This document shows positions 17,768 through 25,400 of a stretch of 64,000 bases of DNA, one piece after another; within the stretch, counting starts at the first letter, position 1; the number at the start of each line of letters is the position of its first letter. The position numbers and the translations under genes are program-made. The notes beneath the pieces were generated by a model. That model had not been told where the DNA came from and ran no database searches. It saw nothing but the letters and a program-made list of their open reading frames with translations. The stretch comes from Bacillus sp. FJAT-27445 (GTDB lineage Bacteria > Bacillota > Bacilli > Bacillales > Cytobacillaceae), in the NCBI RefSeq assembly GCF_001510665.1, contig NZ_LMTI01000001.1, positions 459,772-523,771 on the forward strand, written 5' to 3'.

Positions 17768-18199
17768 ATGAAAAGAGCTAGAGTTATAGTTGGTTCGATT
17801 CTAGTCTTACTTGCATTTTTGTTTTATACCCAAATAGGCAAAACCCATAATGTTAAAGTCAGTATTGAAAAATCCGATAAGTATTCTAATGAAGAAATAA
17901 ATGAGGCTGTAAAAGCTGTAAAGAAGAAATTTCGGAGCTTTAAGGGATGTGAACTTACGGATCTATGGTATTCCGAGAAAGAATCCGATGCAGAGATTGA
18001 AGGCTATATTAAAAATGGTGGGGGAGCAGTAAAAGGGGTTAAACCTGAAAATGTAATAGTATTGAAGTCGAATTTTAAAGTGATTTCACCTGGCAGCAAT
18101 AGCAGTTTTGAGCCGAATTCAACTCATACCGGTTGGAACTGGATATTAATAAGGGCTAGCAAAACAGATAAATGGCGGGTCGATGATTGGGGATATTGA
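17768..18199 (+). CDS. Exported/anchored protein, DUF4829-like
   Basis: About 143 residues. The N-terminal hydrophobic segment (VIVGSILVLLAFLFYTQIG) acts as signal or anchor. The outer domain contains SNEEINEAVKAVKKKF, SDAEIEGYIKNGG, and an ending WNWILIRASKTDKWRVDDWGY (motif W-x-W-I-L-x-R...W-x-V-x-D-x-G-x) found in DUF4829-type Bacillus proteins. ATG 17,756 is an alternative start; both have purine-rich upstream sequence. Monocistronic. Confidence 0.6.
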   Translation: MKRARVIVGSILVLLAFLFYTQIGKTHNVKVSIEKSDKYSNEEINEAVKAVKKKFRSFKGCELTDLWYSEKESDAEIEGYIKNGGGAVKGVKPENVIVLKSNFKVISPGSNSSFEPNSTHTGWNWILIRASKTDKWRVDDWGY

Positions 18200-18272
18200 A
18201 TTCGCAGCATATTAGTTCTGCAAGAGTTAAACTCGTGGACAGATTCAGCGATAGTTAGATTTAAAAATGAGG

Positions 18273-18314
18273 CAATGGATACGTCCCCTGCTTCAATGGA
18301 TACGTCCCCTGCTT
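18273..18314. repeat. Tandem duplication of 21 bp
   Basis: CAATGGATACGTCCCCTGCTT occurs twice head to tail. The gap 18,200-18,451 has no gene. Confidence 0.85.
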
Positions 18315-18451
18315 CACTGCTTCACTTCACCTGCTTGGCTTCAAAATTACTACAAAGGTAGTAGTGAAAAACTGCTATGGTTGTATGGGAAGGTTGTTGT
18401 GGACTGCTTATAATAGGTTTAAGGCTATTATGAGTGAACGGGGGAACAGGG

Positions 18452-18784
18452 ATGGTACTTGAGGAGAAAGATATAGAGCTATATGAAATTTGCAGGGATT
18501 TATCCCCTTTTGATGTGCTCCATATTGTTACGGGAGGAAATGTGCGGGGGCTTGATTTATTGGCGCTTAGGCGTTTACTGTCCAAGGGCAGGACTCAATC
18601 CGAGATTGTGAACGTCCTCCTCGTGTATTTTTATCAAACATTCGCAAATAAAGTTTTCGACAGGAATGCTTTGTTGAAAGTCTACGATTATTGGCAAAAA
18701 AACAATGTTTATACGTATAAACAGGCTATGGAAATGACAAAAAGGGACATCTATAGCATATTAAAAACGGAGAGCACGGCCTGA
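18452..18784 (+). CDS. Mini-protein resembling the DnaB C-terminal domain
   Basis: 110 residues. The region SPFDVLHIVTGG, then LDLLALRRLLSKGRTQSEIVNVLLVYFYQ, then LLKVYDYWQKNNVYTYKQAMEMTKR follows the pattern of the C-terminal domain of the replication initiation protein DnaB (and the DnaD DDBH2 helix set): a helix pair, I-N-V-L-L-x-Y, then W-x-x-x-x-V-x-T-x-x-x-A-M. Full-length DnaB is about 470 residues, so this is a free-standing domain or a remnant, though with intact ribosome site (GGGGG 8 nt before ATG 18,452) and terminator. It could bind DNA or DnaD, by inference only. Confidence 0.5.
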   Translation: MVLEEKDIELYEICRDLSPFDVLHIVTGGNVRGLDLLALRRLLSKGRTQSEIVNVLLVYFYQTFANKVFDRNALLKVYDYWQKNNVYTYKQAMEMTKRDIYSILKTESTA

Positions 18785-18798
18785 GTGGCCGATTTTTC
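18777..18798 (+). terminator. Short terminator
   Basis: ACGGCC-TGAG-TGGCCG stem spanning the stop codon, followed by ATTTTTC. Confidence 0.65.
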
Positions 18799-18869
18799 AA
18801 AAACTGGCAGTTTCAGTTCTTGTCCTTTCGGGAAATTTCAGAGTAATTGATCGGAAGGAGGGAATGGAA

Positions 18870-19298
18870 ATGAAAATAAAAGAAGTGATGACAACGGATG
18901 TGGAGACTTGTTCGCCTGATACGCCAATTAGTGAGGTTGCAAAGAAGATGAAGGAGCTGGATGTTGGCGTTATTCCTGTTTGCTATGGGGATCAGCTAAC
19001 AGGCCTGGCAACGGACCGTGACCTGGTGGTAAAGGCGCTTGCGGATGGATTGCCGCTTGATACGCCTGTTTCGGAGGTTATGACGGAGGACCCTGTCCGC
19101 GGAACGCTCGAGATGTCCGCTGAGGAGGCCGCGGCGCTGATGGCTGAGGTCCAGATCCGCAGGCTCCCTATTGTTGAGCAGGGAAGGCTGATTGGAATCG
19201 TTTCTCTAGGTGATTTGGCGGTAACGTATGAGCTGGCGGATGATGCCGGTGAAGCGCTTGAAGAAATCTCGAACCCATCTGAGCCGAAAAAATATTAG
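18870..19298 (+). CDS. Tandem CBS-domain protein
   Basis: 142 residues forming a Bateman module of two CBS domains (IKEVMTTDVETCSPDTPISEVAKKM and VSEVMTEDPV...SAEEAAALMAEVQIRRLPIVE...GIVSLGDLAV). Such stand-alone CBS pairs sense adenosyl nucleotides. AAGGAGGG is too close to ATG 18,864, so ATG 18,870 (about 7 nt) is chosen. Relative YhcV-type proteins are stress-related in Bacillus. Own terminator. Confidence 0.85.
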   Translation: MKIKEVMTTDVETCSPDTPISEVAKKMKELDVGVIPVCYGDQLTGLATDRDLVVKALADGLPLDTPVSEVMTEDPVRGTLEMSAEEAAALMAEVQIRRLPIVEQGRLIGIVSLGDLAVTYELADDAGEALEEISNPSEPKKY

Positions 19299-19303
19299 TT
19301 GTT

Positions 19304-19334
19304 GAGCCCGCGCTCATGGAGTGCGGGTTTTTTG
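19304..19334 (+). terminator. Terminator of the CBS gene
   Basis: AGCCCGC...GCGGGTT stem followed by TTTTTT. Confidence 0.8.
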
Positions 19335-19496
19335 GTGTGCTGCGGTGAGGAATTGCAGTGCGGGAAAAAGTGGTTGGCACGCGATGTTTTTACACTAAGG
19401 AAGTTTGTCCGCCAACTTCGCAAAAACTTTCAGAATGTTGAAAAACGCAAATAAAGAGGCCCCATACAAGAAGCCCCCCTCAAACCGGATTTCCAA

Positions 19497-19703
19497 TTAA
19501 CCGCCAAAGAATAGGTCCAGCAAATTCGACGCAGTGCTTGTGTTCACATTGTAAAATTCGGAGTACCCGCAGTTATTGCAATAAATGACGGTAAACGTGT
19601 TTTTCTGGATATCAAACATTTTGGACAAACCCGTGCCTGTCATCGCCACATCCTTCGAGCCAGCGTCACGGCTGCCGCATTTGATGCATCCCTTTTCCTC
19701 CAT
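19497..19703 (-). CDS. Zinc-ribbon protein
   Basis: 68 residues with CIKCG near the N-terminus and CNNCGYSEFY 35 residues later, a four-cysteine zinc ribbon of the type annotated as predicted nucleic-acid-binding (COG3478-like). The C-terminus NLLDLFFGG is typical of the group. AGGAGG lies 7 nt before ATG 19,703, not before the GTG at 19,712. Role unknown. 19,335-19,496 holds nothing else clear. Confidence 0.75.
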   Translation of the reverse strand: MEEKGCIKCGSRDAGSKDVAMTGTGLSKMFDIQKNTFTVIYCNNCGYSEFYNVNTSTASNLLDLFFGG

Positions 19704-19806
19704 ACTTATCACTCCTCCTAGAATGTCATACGCTCACGAATGAAAAAAGTTTCCCTTGCCAAATAAAAATTTGGTATTCTAATGGAAAAGGAATGGAGGG
19801 ATGAAG

Positions 19807-20124
19807 GTGCATCTTGAAGAAGGAGTGCCAGCCATGCTGGCGACAGGCTTTTATGGGATAATGGCGATTGCGATTTGTCTGCTTGCGTTTCTGATGATCC
19901 GATATAAAGCCGCAAAAATGGTTCCTTTTTTCATCTTCCTCATTCTCTTTTTGTCGGCGGGCCATTATCTTTTAAAAGCAATTAATGTGGTAAGAAGTGA
20001 TGTCCCTCTAGCGATGCAATCAGAGGAGGCTTCCTTAAATATGGGCCTCGCAGGCGTTTTTTGGGCATTCGCCATGGCCGCCTTCCTTTTCGGAGCAGGC
20101 AGGTCGTTAAGGCATTCCAAGTAA
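19807..20124 (+). CDS. Small membrane protein
   Basis: About 105 residues with three hydrophobic helices (ATGFYGIMAIAICLLAFLMI, MVPFFIFLILFLSAGHYLL, LAGVFWAFAMAAFLFGAG) and a basic tail. GGAGGG sits 7 nt before GTG 19,807 but only 1 nt before ATG 19,801, so the GTG is preferred. Shares a bidirectional terminator with the next, convergent gene. No family recognised. Confidence 0.55.
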   Translation: MHLEEGVPAMLATGFYGIMAIAICLLAFLMIRYKAAKMVPFFIFLILFLSAGHYLLKAINVVRSDVPLAMQSEEASLNMGLAGVFWAFAMAAFLFGAGRSLRHSK

Positions 20125-20135
20125 ATCATTCTTGT

Positions 20136-20169
20136 GAAAAAACTTGGCAGCATTTACCCAAGTTTTTTC
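20136..20169. terminator. Bidirectional terminator
   Basis: AAAAAACTTGG...CCAAGTTTTTT works in both directions; it overlaps the stop of the minus-strand gene. Confidence 0.85.
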
Positions 20170-20390
20170 TTCATTTTAAAAACATAAAACTTTTCAGCTG
20201 CGAAACTCGCTGCGAGTCCAATAACAAGTGGAAGAAGAGAGCCTGTGTTCATAAAGAACCCATTTGAAGTTGAAGTATAGTCATAGTGGAACATGAGCAT
20301 TGGAATCTTAAACAAATGACCAATTAGATAAAGCATCCCCGCAGTCCCGATTAATGTCGAAATTGCCACAATAAACGTTTTTCCTTTCAA
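20154..20390 (-). CDS. Small membrane protein
   Basis: 78 residues, two transmembrane helices (FIVAISTLIGTAGMLYLIGHLF and LLPLVIGLAASFAAEKFYVF) joined by a short loop, with a KMKKKLG basic C-terminus. No family recognised. Monocistronic. Confidence 0.55.
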   Translation of the reverse strand: MKGKTFIVAISTLIGTAGMLYLIGHLFKIPMLMFHYDYTSTSNGFFMNTGSLLPLVIGLAASFAAEKFYVFKMKKKLG

Positions 20391-20544
20391 CCCAACACCT
20401 CCGGCTTCATTTTGTTCATTTTAAACATATTTGGTTCGTCTTGGCAATTGTAAAGGGCGAAAGTCTCACTTTTCACTGAATGTGAAACTTTTAAAACCTC
20501 CCTGCGTCTAAGTTAATATCAAACGGATAAGGGTGGTTAGAGAA

Positions 20545-21273
20545 ATGTCTAAAAATGTCGGAAAAGCAGCAATCACGATTCTTCTTGCAATCGGGTTAAC
20601 TGCCTGTGGTTCTGGTGGGGAGAAAGCTGACAAAAAAGCAGTGAATGGCGGCGCAAATACGGAAAAGGAAACACCTGTGGCTGCTGAAGAAGTGTTGGAT
20701 GCTTCATTGGTTGAAGCAAACGAGCCTGGGGAAAATGGAAAGTACGTGTTGAAGCTGAAAAATACAGGCAGCCAGGAAGCAGTATTGGAGCACGGATCAT
20801 CCCAGTTATATGATTACACAATTAAAGATAGCACTGGAAACGTTGTTTATACGTATTCAGCCGATAAAATGTTTACCCAGGCGATCGTTGAGAAAAAAGT
20901 TAAGCCTTCCGAAAGCCTTGAGGTTGAAGTGGATACCGCTGAAGGATTCAAAGGGCTTGATAAAGGCCAGTACACGCTTGAAGTTTGGCCGGTGGCAATA
21001 GGTACGGCAGAGCTGAAAACAGTAAAGACCGTTGATTGGCCTGGGGAAAGCAAAGCCGTTTCCAATGAAACAGTAACTGCGGATGTGACCTATGTTGGCT
21101 TGATGGATAACCATACAATTGAAGTAACGGATAAAAATGGAGAAGCGATTGCACTGCAAATCGATGATACGATTCTAAAGCAACTCAAAAAAGCAGAAGC
21201 TGATCAGCCAATGACCGTCCACTATACCGATGACGGAGTGTCGAAAAAAGCGGTTAAGGTAGAATTGAAATAA
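20545..21273 (+). CDS. Lipoprotein with BsuPI domain
   Basis: 242 residues. Lipobox LTAC (about residues 17-20) marks export and lipid anchoring. After a low-complexity linker comes a BsuPI-type immunoglobulin-like domain, recognised by the pattern Y-x-x-x-x-x-x-x-x-G-x-V-V-Y-x-Y-S-A-D-K-M-F-T-Q-A; family members were described as intracellular proteinase inhibitors (BsuPI), but the lipid-anchored form is probably an extracellular inhibitor or adaptor. The last 70 residues (VTADVTYVGLMDNHTIEV) form a second small beta domain. AAGGGTGG precedes ATG 20,545. Confidence 0.8.
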   Translation: MSKNVGKAAITILLAIGLTACGSGGEKADKKAVNGGANTEKETPVAAEEVLDASLVEANEPGENGKYVLKLKNTGSQEAVLEHGSSQLYDYTIKDSTGNVVYTYSADKMFTQAIVEKKVKPSESLEVEVDTAEGFKGLDKGQYTLEVWPVAIGTAELKTVKTVDWPGESKAVSNETVTADVTYVGLMDNHTIEVTDKNGEAIALQIDDTILKQLKKAEADQPMTVHYTDDGVSKKAVKVELK

Positions 21274-21284
21274 TATAATAGAGT

Positions 21285-21322
21285 CTATAAACGCTTGGAG
21301 TAATTTATCCAAGCGTTTTTTC
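21285..21322 (+). terminator. Terminator of the BsuPI lipoprotein gene
   Basis: AAACGCTTGGA...TCCAAGCGTTT followed by TTT. Confidence 0.85.
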
Positions 21323-21417
21323 ATTGTTTCATTACTGAAGGAACCGTCAGGCGATAAATCCATGGAGAATGCTGATACTCTGATTTTGTTCTATATAAAA
21401 CACATTTTTCGTTTGGA

Positions 21418-21512
21418 TTCGGTCTAATGTAATGTTTTTCGGTCAAAGACGTGGACTTTTCGGTCTAAGAAACATTTTATCGGTCAAAAGCAGGGACTAT
21501 TCGGTCAAACGC
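21418..21512. repeat. 20.5-bp tandem repeat (TTCGGTCAAA type)
   Basis: The word CGGTC(A/T)AA begins at 21,420, 21,440, 21,461, 21,481 and 21,502: alternating 20- and 21-bp spacing, about two helical turns. It lies between convergent genes and carries no ORF. Same general design as the 21-bp array at 6917 but a different core word. Confidence 0.75.
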
Positions 21513-21537
21513 GCAAATTTTCCTACACTAACTAAAC

Positions 21538-21572
21538 ATAAAAAAACCAGCAAGCTTAGGCCCGCTGGTTTA
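21538..21572 (-). terminator. Terminator of the YtkA-domain gene
   Basis: Minus strand: AAACCAGC...GCTGGTTT followed by TTTT. Confidence 0.85.
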
Positions 21573-21577
21573 CCACT

Positions 21578-22342
21578 TTATTTAACTGAAACCGTGTATT
21601 CCTTATGATCATGAAGCTCGTCGCCTTTTTCCACATGGACGTTCACTGTCCAGTCGCCGGCTGAAGGGAAGGCGTGCTTCAATTCATACATACCGTCCGC
21701 GGTCTCCTTCGTTGGAAGGAACTCATGCTTTTGAACACCATCTTTCCAAACCTCGAAGGTGACCCTTGCACCCGTAAGTAGCTTGTCCTCATGTTTAACG
21801 TTTGCTTTTAACAATGATTCCTGCCCAACCGGTGCTGATGTTATCGGAAAGTCAATTGCAACGCTGCTGTGCTCGTGCCCGTCGCCATCCTCATGGCCTT
21901 CCGCAGCATCGGGAACAGGTTGATCATCCGCGCTATCAACTGAAGGATTGCCGACGACAAATTCTTTTTTCGGCATGTTGTGCATATCTCGTGCGGTCAC
22001 GTGGCTGATAACGACATATGAACCTTCCTCGGGAAAAGTCTTCTTGATGGCGTAAATGCCATCGCCAGTGTGCTTCGCTTCAATCATCTCGTGATCTTTG
22101 TCACCGTTTTTAAAAATCTCGAATTTCACTTCGTTTGCATCCTCGACATTTTTGCCATCCTGGGTAACATGCGCTTTAATTTCGGTTTCCACGTTAGGGT
22201 CGGTTTTATCCGGAAGGAGGATGGAGACCTCGACCATCTTAGGCAAATCATCGCCCGAACTTTTATTATTATCCTTTGCATCAGAACATCCCGCCAATGC
22301 AAATGCCATTAAACCAATAAGTAGAACCATTAGCTTTTTCAT
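21578..22342 (-). CDS. Lipoprotein with two YtkA-like (FixH-type) domains
   Basis: 254 residues. Lipobox ALAGC (Cys19). Two related Ig-like domains follow: the first with VKFEIFKNGDKDHEMIEAKHTGDGIYAIKKTFPEEGSYVV-type sequence (about 70-115), the second with VTFEVWKDGVQKHEFLPTKETADGMYELKHAFPSAGDW (about 200-240), separated by an acidic, His-rich linker (EGHEDGDGHEH). The H-x-x-x-G-x-Y core is the YtkA signature; YtkA/FixH proteins are often linked to copper or oxidase handling, and the His-rich linker could bind metal. That is inference. Monocistronic. Confidence 0.8.
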   Translation of the reverse strand: MKKLMVLLIGLMAFALAGCSDAKDNNKSSGDDLPKMVEVSILLPDKTDPNVETEIKAHVTQDGKNVEDANEVKFEIFKNGDKDHEMIEAKHTGDGIYAIKKTFPEEGSYVVISHVTARDMHNMPKKEFVVGNPSVDSADDQPVPDAAEGHEDGDGHEHSSVAIDFPITSAPVGQESLLKANVKHEDKLLTGARVTFEVWKDGVQKHEFLPTKETADGMYELKHAFPSAGDWTVNVHVEKGDELHDHKEYTVSVK

Positions 22343-22584
22343 GAACTGTCTCCTTTAGTCCGGTGTAGTATTTGCCCGCCAATCTATCGTCCATTTTACA
22401 CTATAATGATAGAACATTTAAGGACCAACCAGGTTTACGAATAGCTGAAAAATGTGGCGATTTTATGAACGGTTCAAGAACACACTTGACTTCAGTCATG
22501 AGATGAATTGAACCATCTTTTTGTATTCAAAACAGTACACACGTTCTATAATAAAGGTAACATTATCCAAGAAAGGTGACTGTT

Positions 22585-22930
22585 TTGAACCATCACAAAG
22601 CCTATAAGTTTCGTCTGTATCCGACAAGAGTGCAAGCCGCATTAATCAACAAAACCATTGGCTGTACCCGTTTTGTGTTTAATCATTTCCTTGCCCAACA
22701 AAGGAAACAGGAAGGCTATTGGCGTATCACCGAAAAAATGGTTCAATATGGTCAGCTTCCCATGGTTTGCATCCACGCAAATCTGTTCGACTTGCGGGCA
22801 TCAAAACAAGGAAGCCAAGCACCTTTCTGTCAGGGAGTGGACATGCCCGCATTGCGGAACTTGCCATGACCGTGACCACAACGCGAGCCAAAACATTCTG
22901 CACGAAGCCAAACGGCTCTTGACAGCATAA
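22585..22930 (+). pseudogene. tnpB: TnpB (OrfB) pseudogene, frame-shifted and core-deleted
   Basis: The N-terminus ([27 protein letters not shown] pattern, first 40 residues) is in the frame of 22,585; the C-terminus ([31 protein letters not shown]) is in the next frame. The junction is near 22,745-22,760. About 250 of about 370 residues are missing, including the first RuvC aspartate and the central glutamate; only the zinc ribbon and the last D-R-D-H-N-A-S remain. It cannot be an active RNA-guided nuclease. TTG 22,585 with AAAGGTGA upstream is the likely original start. Confidence 0.85.
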
Positions 22931-23030
22931 AGAATTTGGAACCGCAGGAACTGCGGAGATAGCCTGCTTACCTTGTTCCGTTAGGAACAACAGCGTAGGA
23001 ATCACGTCACTTTAGTGATGTGAGGTTCAA
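22925..23030 (+). ncRNA. Probable omega-RNA (reRNA) right-end remnant
   Basis: In TnpB elements the guide RNA scaffold overlaps the tnpB 3' end and runs to the transposon right end, the next bases acting as guide. Here the region after the stop is intact and foldable (CCGCAGGAACTGCGG hairpin; GTTCCGTTAGGAAC hairpin; final TCACGTCAC-TTTA-GTGATGTGA hairpin) and ends GGTTCAA. The following host bases from 23,031 would be the guide. Whether it is transcribed is unknown. Confidence 0.5.
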
Positions 23031-23144
23031 GACAAAGGCTACTATTCTATGTAGGACATAATAATCTCTCCAAAAAGTAGCTTTCCTATCTCATTTATAC
23101 CATACTTTAGAAAGGAAATTTAAAATGGCGAATGGGGATGCGCG

Positions 23145-23552
23145 ATGAAGAGAGTAGATGTCGTCTATGGCCTGATTGTAAATGAAGAAAACAGAGTTTT
23201 AATGGTGAAAAATGAGGGGGCGGGTTGGACCCTACCCGGAGGAGCGGTCGAAAAGGGCGAAACTTTGACAACAGCATTGATCCGGGAAGTAATGGAAGAG
23301 ACCGGCTTGGTAGTCGAGGCTGGTCGGCTCTTGGCTGTTAACGAAGCTTTCAGGCCGGACAGGGGGAGCCACGTTCTGTTTTTTACTTTTCAAGTAAAAG
23401 TTACCGGCGGTAAAGTTTCCATTTTGCATCCGGACGAAATTGAAGAGTTAAAGTGGGTAGACATGATTACCGCCGACTCACTCATGCCCTACCACGTGGG
23501 TGGAGTGGAAAAGCTGTTAGCAACGCCCGCAGGGTATAGGTTCCAAGAATAA
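23145..23552 (+). CDS. Nudix hydrolase
   Basis: 135 residues. The Nudix box GGAVEKGETLTTALIREVMEETG (about 35-57, pattern G-x5-E-x7-R-E-x-x-E-E-x-G) is complete. WTLPGG upstream is the usual MutT/ADP-ribose pyrophosphatase-like entry. GGGG precedes ATG 23,145 by about 8 nt. Substrate unknown. Downstream, in the same frame, lies a VOC-protein tail (next entry). Confidence 0.85.
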   Translation: MKRVDVVYGLIVNEENRVLMVKNEGAGWTLPGGAVEKGETLTTALIREVMEETGLVVEAGRLLAVNEAFRPDRGSHVLFFTFQVKVTGGKVSILHPDEIEELKWVDMITADSLMPYHVGGVEKLLATPAGYRFQE

Positions 23553-23567
23553 CGGAAATATTCATCT

Positions 23568-23633
23568 AGCTTCCAGGACGTAGACGGCCACCTTTGGGAA
23601 GTGGTTTATATTGAAGAAAGCACGGAAGAGTAG
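23568..23633 (+). pseudogene. C-terminal scrap of a VOC/glyoxalase protein
   Basis: The 20 codons before TAG 23,631 read FQDVDGHLWEVVYIEESTEE. F-x-D-x-D-G-H-x-W-E-V is the standard C-terminal metal-ligand strand of VOC proteins. No start and no upstream VOC sequence remain, and the previous Nudix stop lies in the same frame, so this is the tail of a deleted gene. Confidence 0.7.
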
Positions 23634-23762
23634 GCTTGGAAAAATAGCAAACGGAGCCTGTTCTGAGGAGCGGGCTTTATTTAGTTGCCAAGCCCAATTT
23701 TTATCGTGCAGTGTGAGGGGAAGGATGAGAAAGCATTTTAAGAAAAATTAGGAGGTAATCCA

Positions 23763-24161
23763 TTGTCATTCGGACTTCTTCATCATATTGAACTATATGT
23801 TTCTGAATTAAAGAAGACAATTGAGTTTTGGGGCTGGTTTTTAGAAGAATTGGGATATGATACATACCAAAGCTGGGAAGGCGGCCACAGTTGGAAGCTT
23901 GGTGATACATACATCGTTTTTGTCCAGGCCGAGGACCAGTTTTTGGACACTCCTTATCACAGATGCAGAGTCGGCCTGAATCATTTAGCTTTTCATGGCA
24001 AGTCCCGCCAACAAATAGACGATATGACAGAAAAACTAAAAGAAAAAGGTGTGAACATTCTGTATGCGGATAGGCACCCTTTTGCTGGCGGGCCGGATTA
24101 TTATGCCGTTTTTTTCGAGGACCCGGACAGAATAAAAGTTGAATTGGTAGCGCCCAAATGA
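23763..24161 (+). CDS. VOC-family (glyoxalase-like) protein
   Basis: 132 residues. LLHHIELYVSELKKTIEFWGWFLEELGY opens the first VOC module (metal-ligand His in H-H-I-E) and FFEDPDRIKVELV closes the second (E at the last ligand). Possible role: isomerase, lyase or antibiotic-binding protein; substrate unknown. AGGAGGT lies 7 nt before TTG 23,763. Probably cotranscribed with the next gene (14 nt gap). Confidence 0.82.
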   Translation: MSFGLLHHIELYVSELKKTIEFWGWFLEELGYDTYQSWEGGHSWKLGDTYIVFVQAEDQFLDTPYHRCRVGLNHLAFHGKSRQQIDDMTEKLKEKGVNILYADRHPFAGGPDYYAVFFEDPDRIKVELVAPK

Positions 24162-24175
24162 GGGGGGTTTAGTGA

Positions 24176-24601
24176 GTGGATATTCTTAAAAACAAAAACT
24201 TTAAGGTAAAAGAAATGCCAAAAGGGGGAGTATTCTTAAGAAAAGAATGGGAAAATAACTTCGCCACTCATCTTAGCGATAAAGATAAAAGGTCCATTTA
24301 TTTATATGACAATGAGGGTTATTCCGGTTATCTATGGCACCTCTTTAGTTTCAAAAAGAAGGATTGTCTTGAGGGTGGAGAAGCTGAAAAAGCTTTTCAA
24401 AATGTGCCGAAAAGTGAATGCTTTATCTTCTTCCAAAATTCAGATCACGCATTCCTGCTTGAGGATGCTTCAATGCTACACATTGATGACCTAAGTGATG
24501 AAACGGGCTTGGATGTTTATATTGTGGATAAGGAATTTCATTGGACTTTTGTACGAACACACGAAACAGGTTGGTGTGGACCTTTTTTTTGTAGAAAATG
24601 A
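24176..24601 (+). CDS. Hypothetical protein (DUF4275-like)
   Basis: 141 residues, soluble, no signal. WENNFATHLSDKDKRSIYLYDNEGYSGYLWHLFSF-type N-terminal half and a C-terminal HWTFVRTHETGWCGPFF ending resemble Bacillus DUF4275 proteins, which often occur as small genes near toxin-immunity loci. Starts at GTG 24,176 with GGGGGG upstream. Followed by a strong terminator, so it ends the VOC unit. Confidence 0.6.
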   Translation: MDILKNKNFKVKEMPKGGVFLRKEWENNFATHLSDKDKRSIYLYDNEGYSGYLWHLFSFKKKDCLEGGEAEKAFQNVPKSECFIFFQNSDHAFLLEDASMLHIDDLSDETGLDVYIVDKEFHWTFVRTHETGWCGPFFCRK

Positions 24602-24607
24602 GAGAAT

Positions 24608-24642
24608 TAATGCAAAAACGCTTGGATAGCCAAGCGTTTTTT
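24608..24642 (+). terminator. Terminator
   Basis: AAAACGCTTGG-ATAG-CCAAGCGTTTT followed by TT. Confidence 0.85.
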
Positions 24643-24683
24643 GTGTGGTATGTACTAAAAGAGCATTAAAAAAAGCAATCTAC

Positions 24684-24980
24684 CTACCTTAAAAAGAACT
24701 CCAGCCAAATTGGCGGATTAAAATTTTCCTCGGATAGCTCGATGAATTGGCCCATAATCCCGAGATGGGATATCCCGTATTTTTCTCCAACGATGGGAGT
24801 GTAGATCGAAAAAATCAGTAGGTTGGTTTTTTCAATATCATCCGGCTTTGAACGGTCGGGAAGATTTTCAAATTTATCTTTCGTATAAGCTATGTAGTCG
24901 TTTTTTGTCGGGTTCAAGAATGCCAGGAACCCTGCTACCACCAGAATGACGGCAGCAAGACCAATTTTTTTGGCCAACAT
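24684..24980 (-). CDS. Small anchored protein (DUF4359-like), copy 1
   Basis: 98 residues: one N-terminal helix (LAAVILVVAGFLAFLNPT) then an external domain with N-P-T-x-x-D-Y and FSIYTP......GISHLGIMGQFI. Clearly paralogous to 54,453-54,740, which shares F-S-x-Y-T-P, G-I-x-H-L-G-I-M-G-x-F-I and WLEFF. AGGGAG favours ATG 24,980 over ATG 24,986. Function unknown. Confidence 0.65.
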   Translation of the reverse strand: MLAKKIGLAAVILVVAGFLAFLNPTKNDYIAYTKDKFENLPDRSKPDDIEKTNLLIFSIYTPIVGEKYGISHLGIMGQFIELSEENFNPPIWLEFFLR

Positions 24981-24989
24981 AAACATCTC

Positions 24990-25400
24990 CCTTAATGATG
25001 TAGGAAGTATAAGAATCCTGCAGCGGCCAGGTTGAGAGGCCGATCAAAAGAAAGAAAATGTCACCGCAAAGCCTCCTCCTGTTTTTACTTTGGCGATTGG
25101 TAAATCACTTACACAAATTCCAAAATAAACCACTATATTTAAATAGTAAGATTAACTTTTCATTTTTGCAATAGGTTTGCAATTAAATACATATTTTTGT
25201 AAAATTTCTAAAAATAATGAAAAATTATGTTTAAAGGCCGCTAAGTTGGGGAAAGTATAAGGTCGTGCAGAAGACATACAAATAATATTGTTGAAAAATA
25301 CCAAGGCCTACTTTTTTTCAAAATAGCAGAGGATACTGTATACTTTATTTACACTATGTTCAAAGTATTAAATTAAACTACATTGTCGAGGGAGATTAAG
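24990..25400. other. Gene-free AT-rich stretch before the STAS gene
   Basis: No ORF, repeat or clear RNA. It is notably A/T rich, with possible promoter words (TATACT near 25,337) ahead of the STAS gene. Confidence 0.5.

Larger units (their letters stand above)
22470..23030 (+). mobile_element. Internally deleted IS200/IS605-type (TnpB-only) element
   Basis: Contains a collapsed TnpB gene (22,585-22,930) and, after it, a structured right end ending in GTGATGTGAGGTTCAA at 23,030. A small left-end hairpin (TGACTTCAGTCA, about 22,491-22,502) precedes the gene. TnpB-only members of this group move without inverted repeats and are excised as single strands when a TnpA is supplied in trans. The left boundary is approximate. 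Confidence 0.7.

Noticed and set aside
22585-22930. A working TnpB nuclease
   Set aside because: The frame is shifted and the catalytic core is missing.
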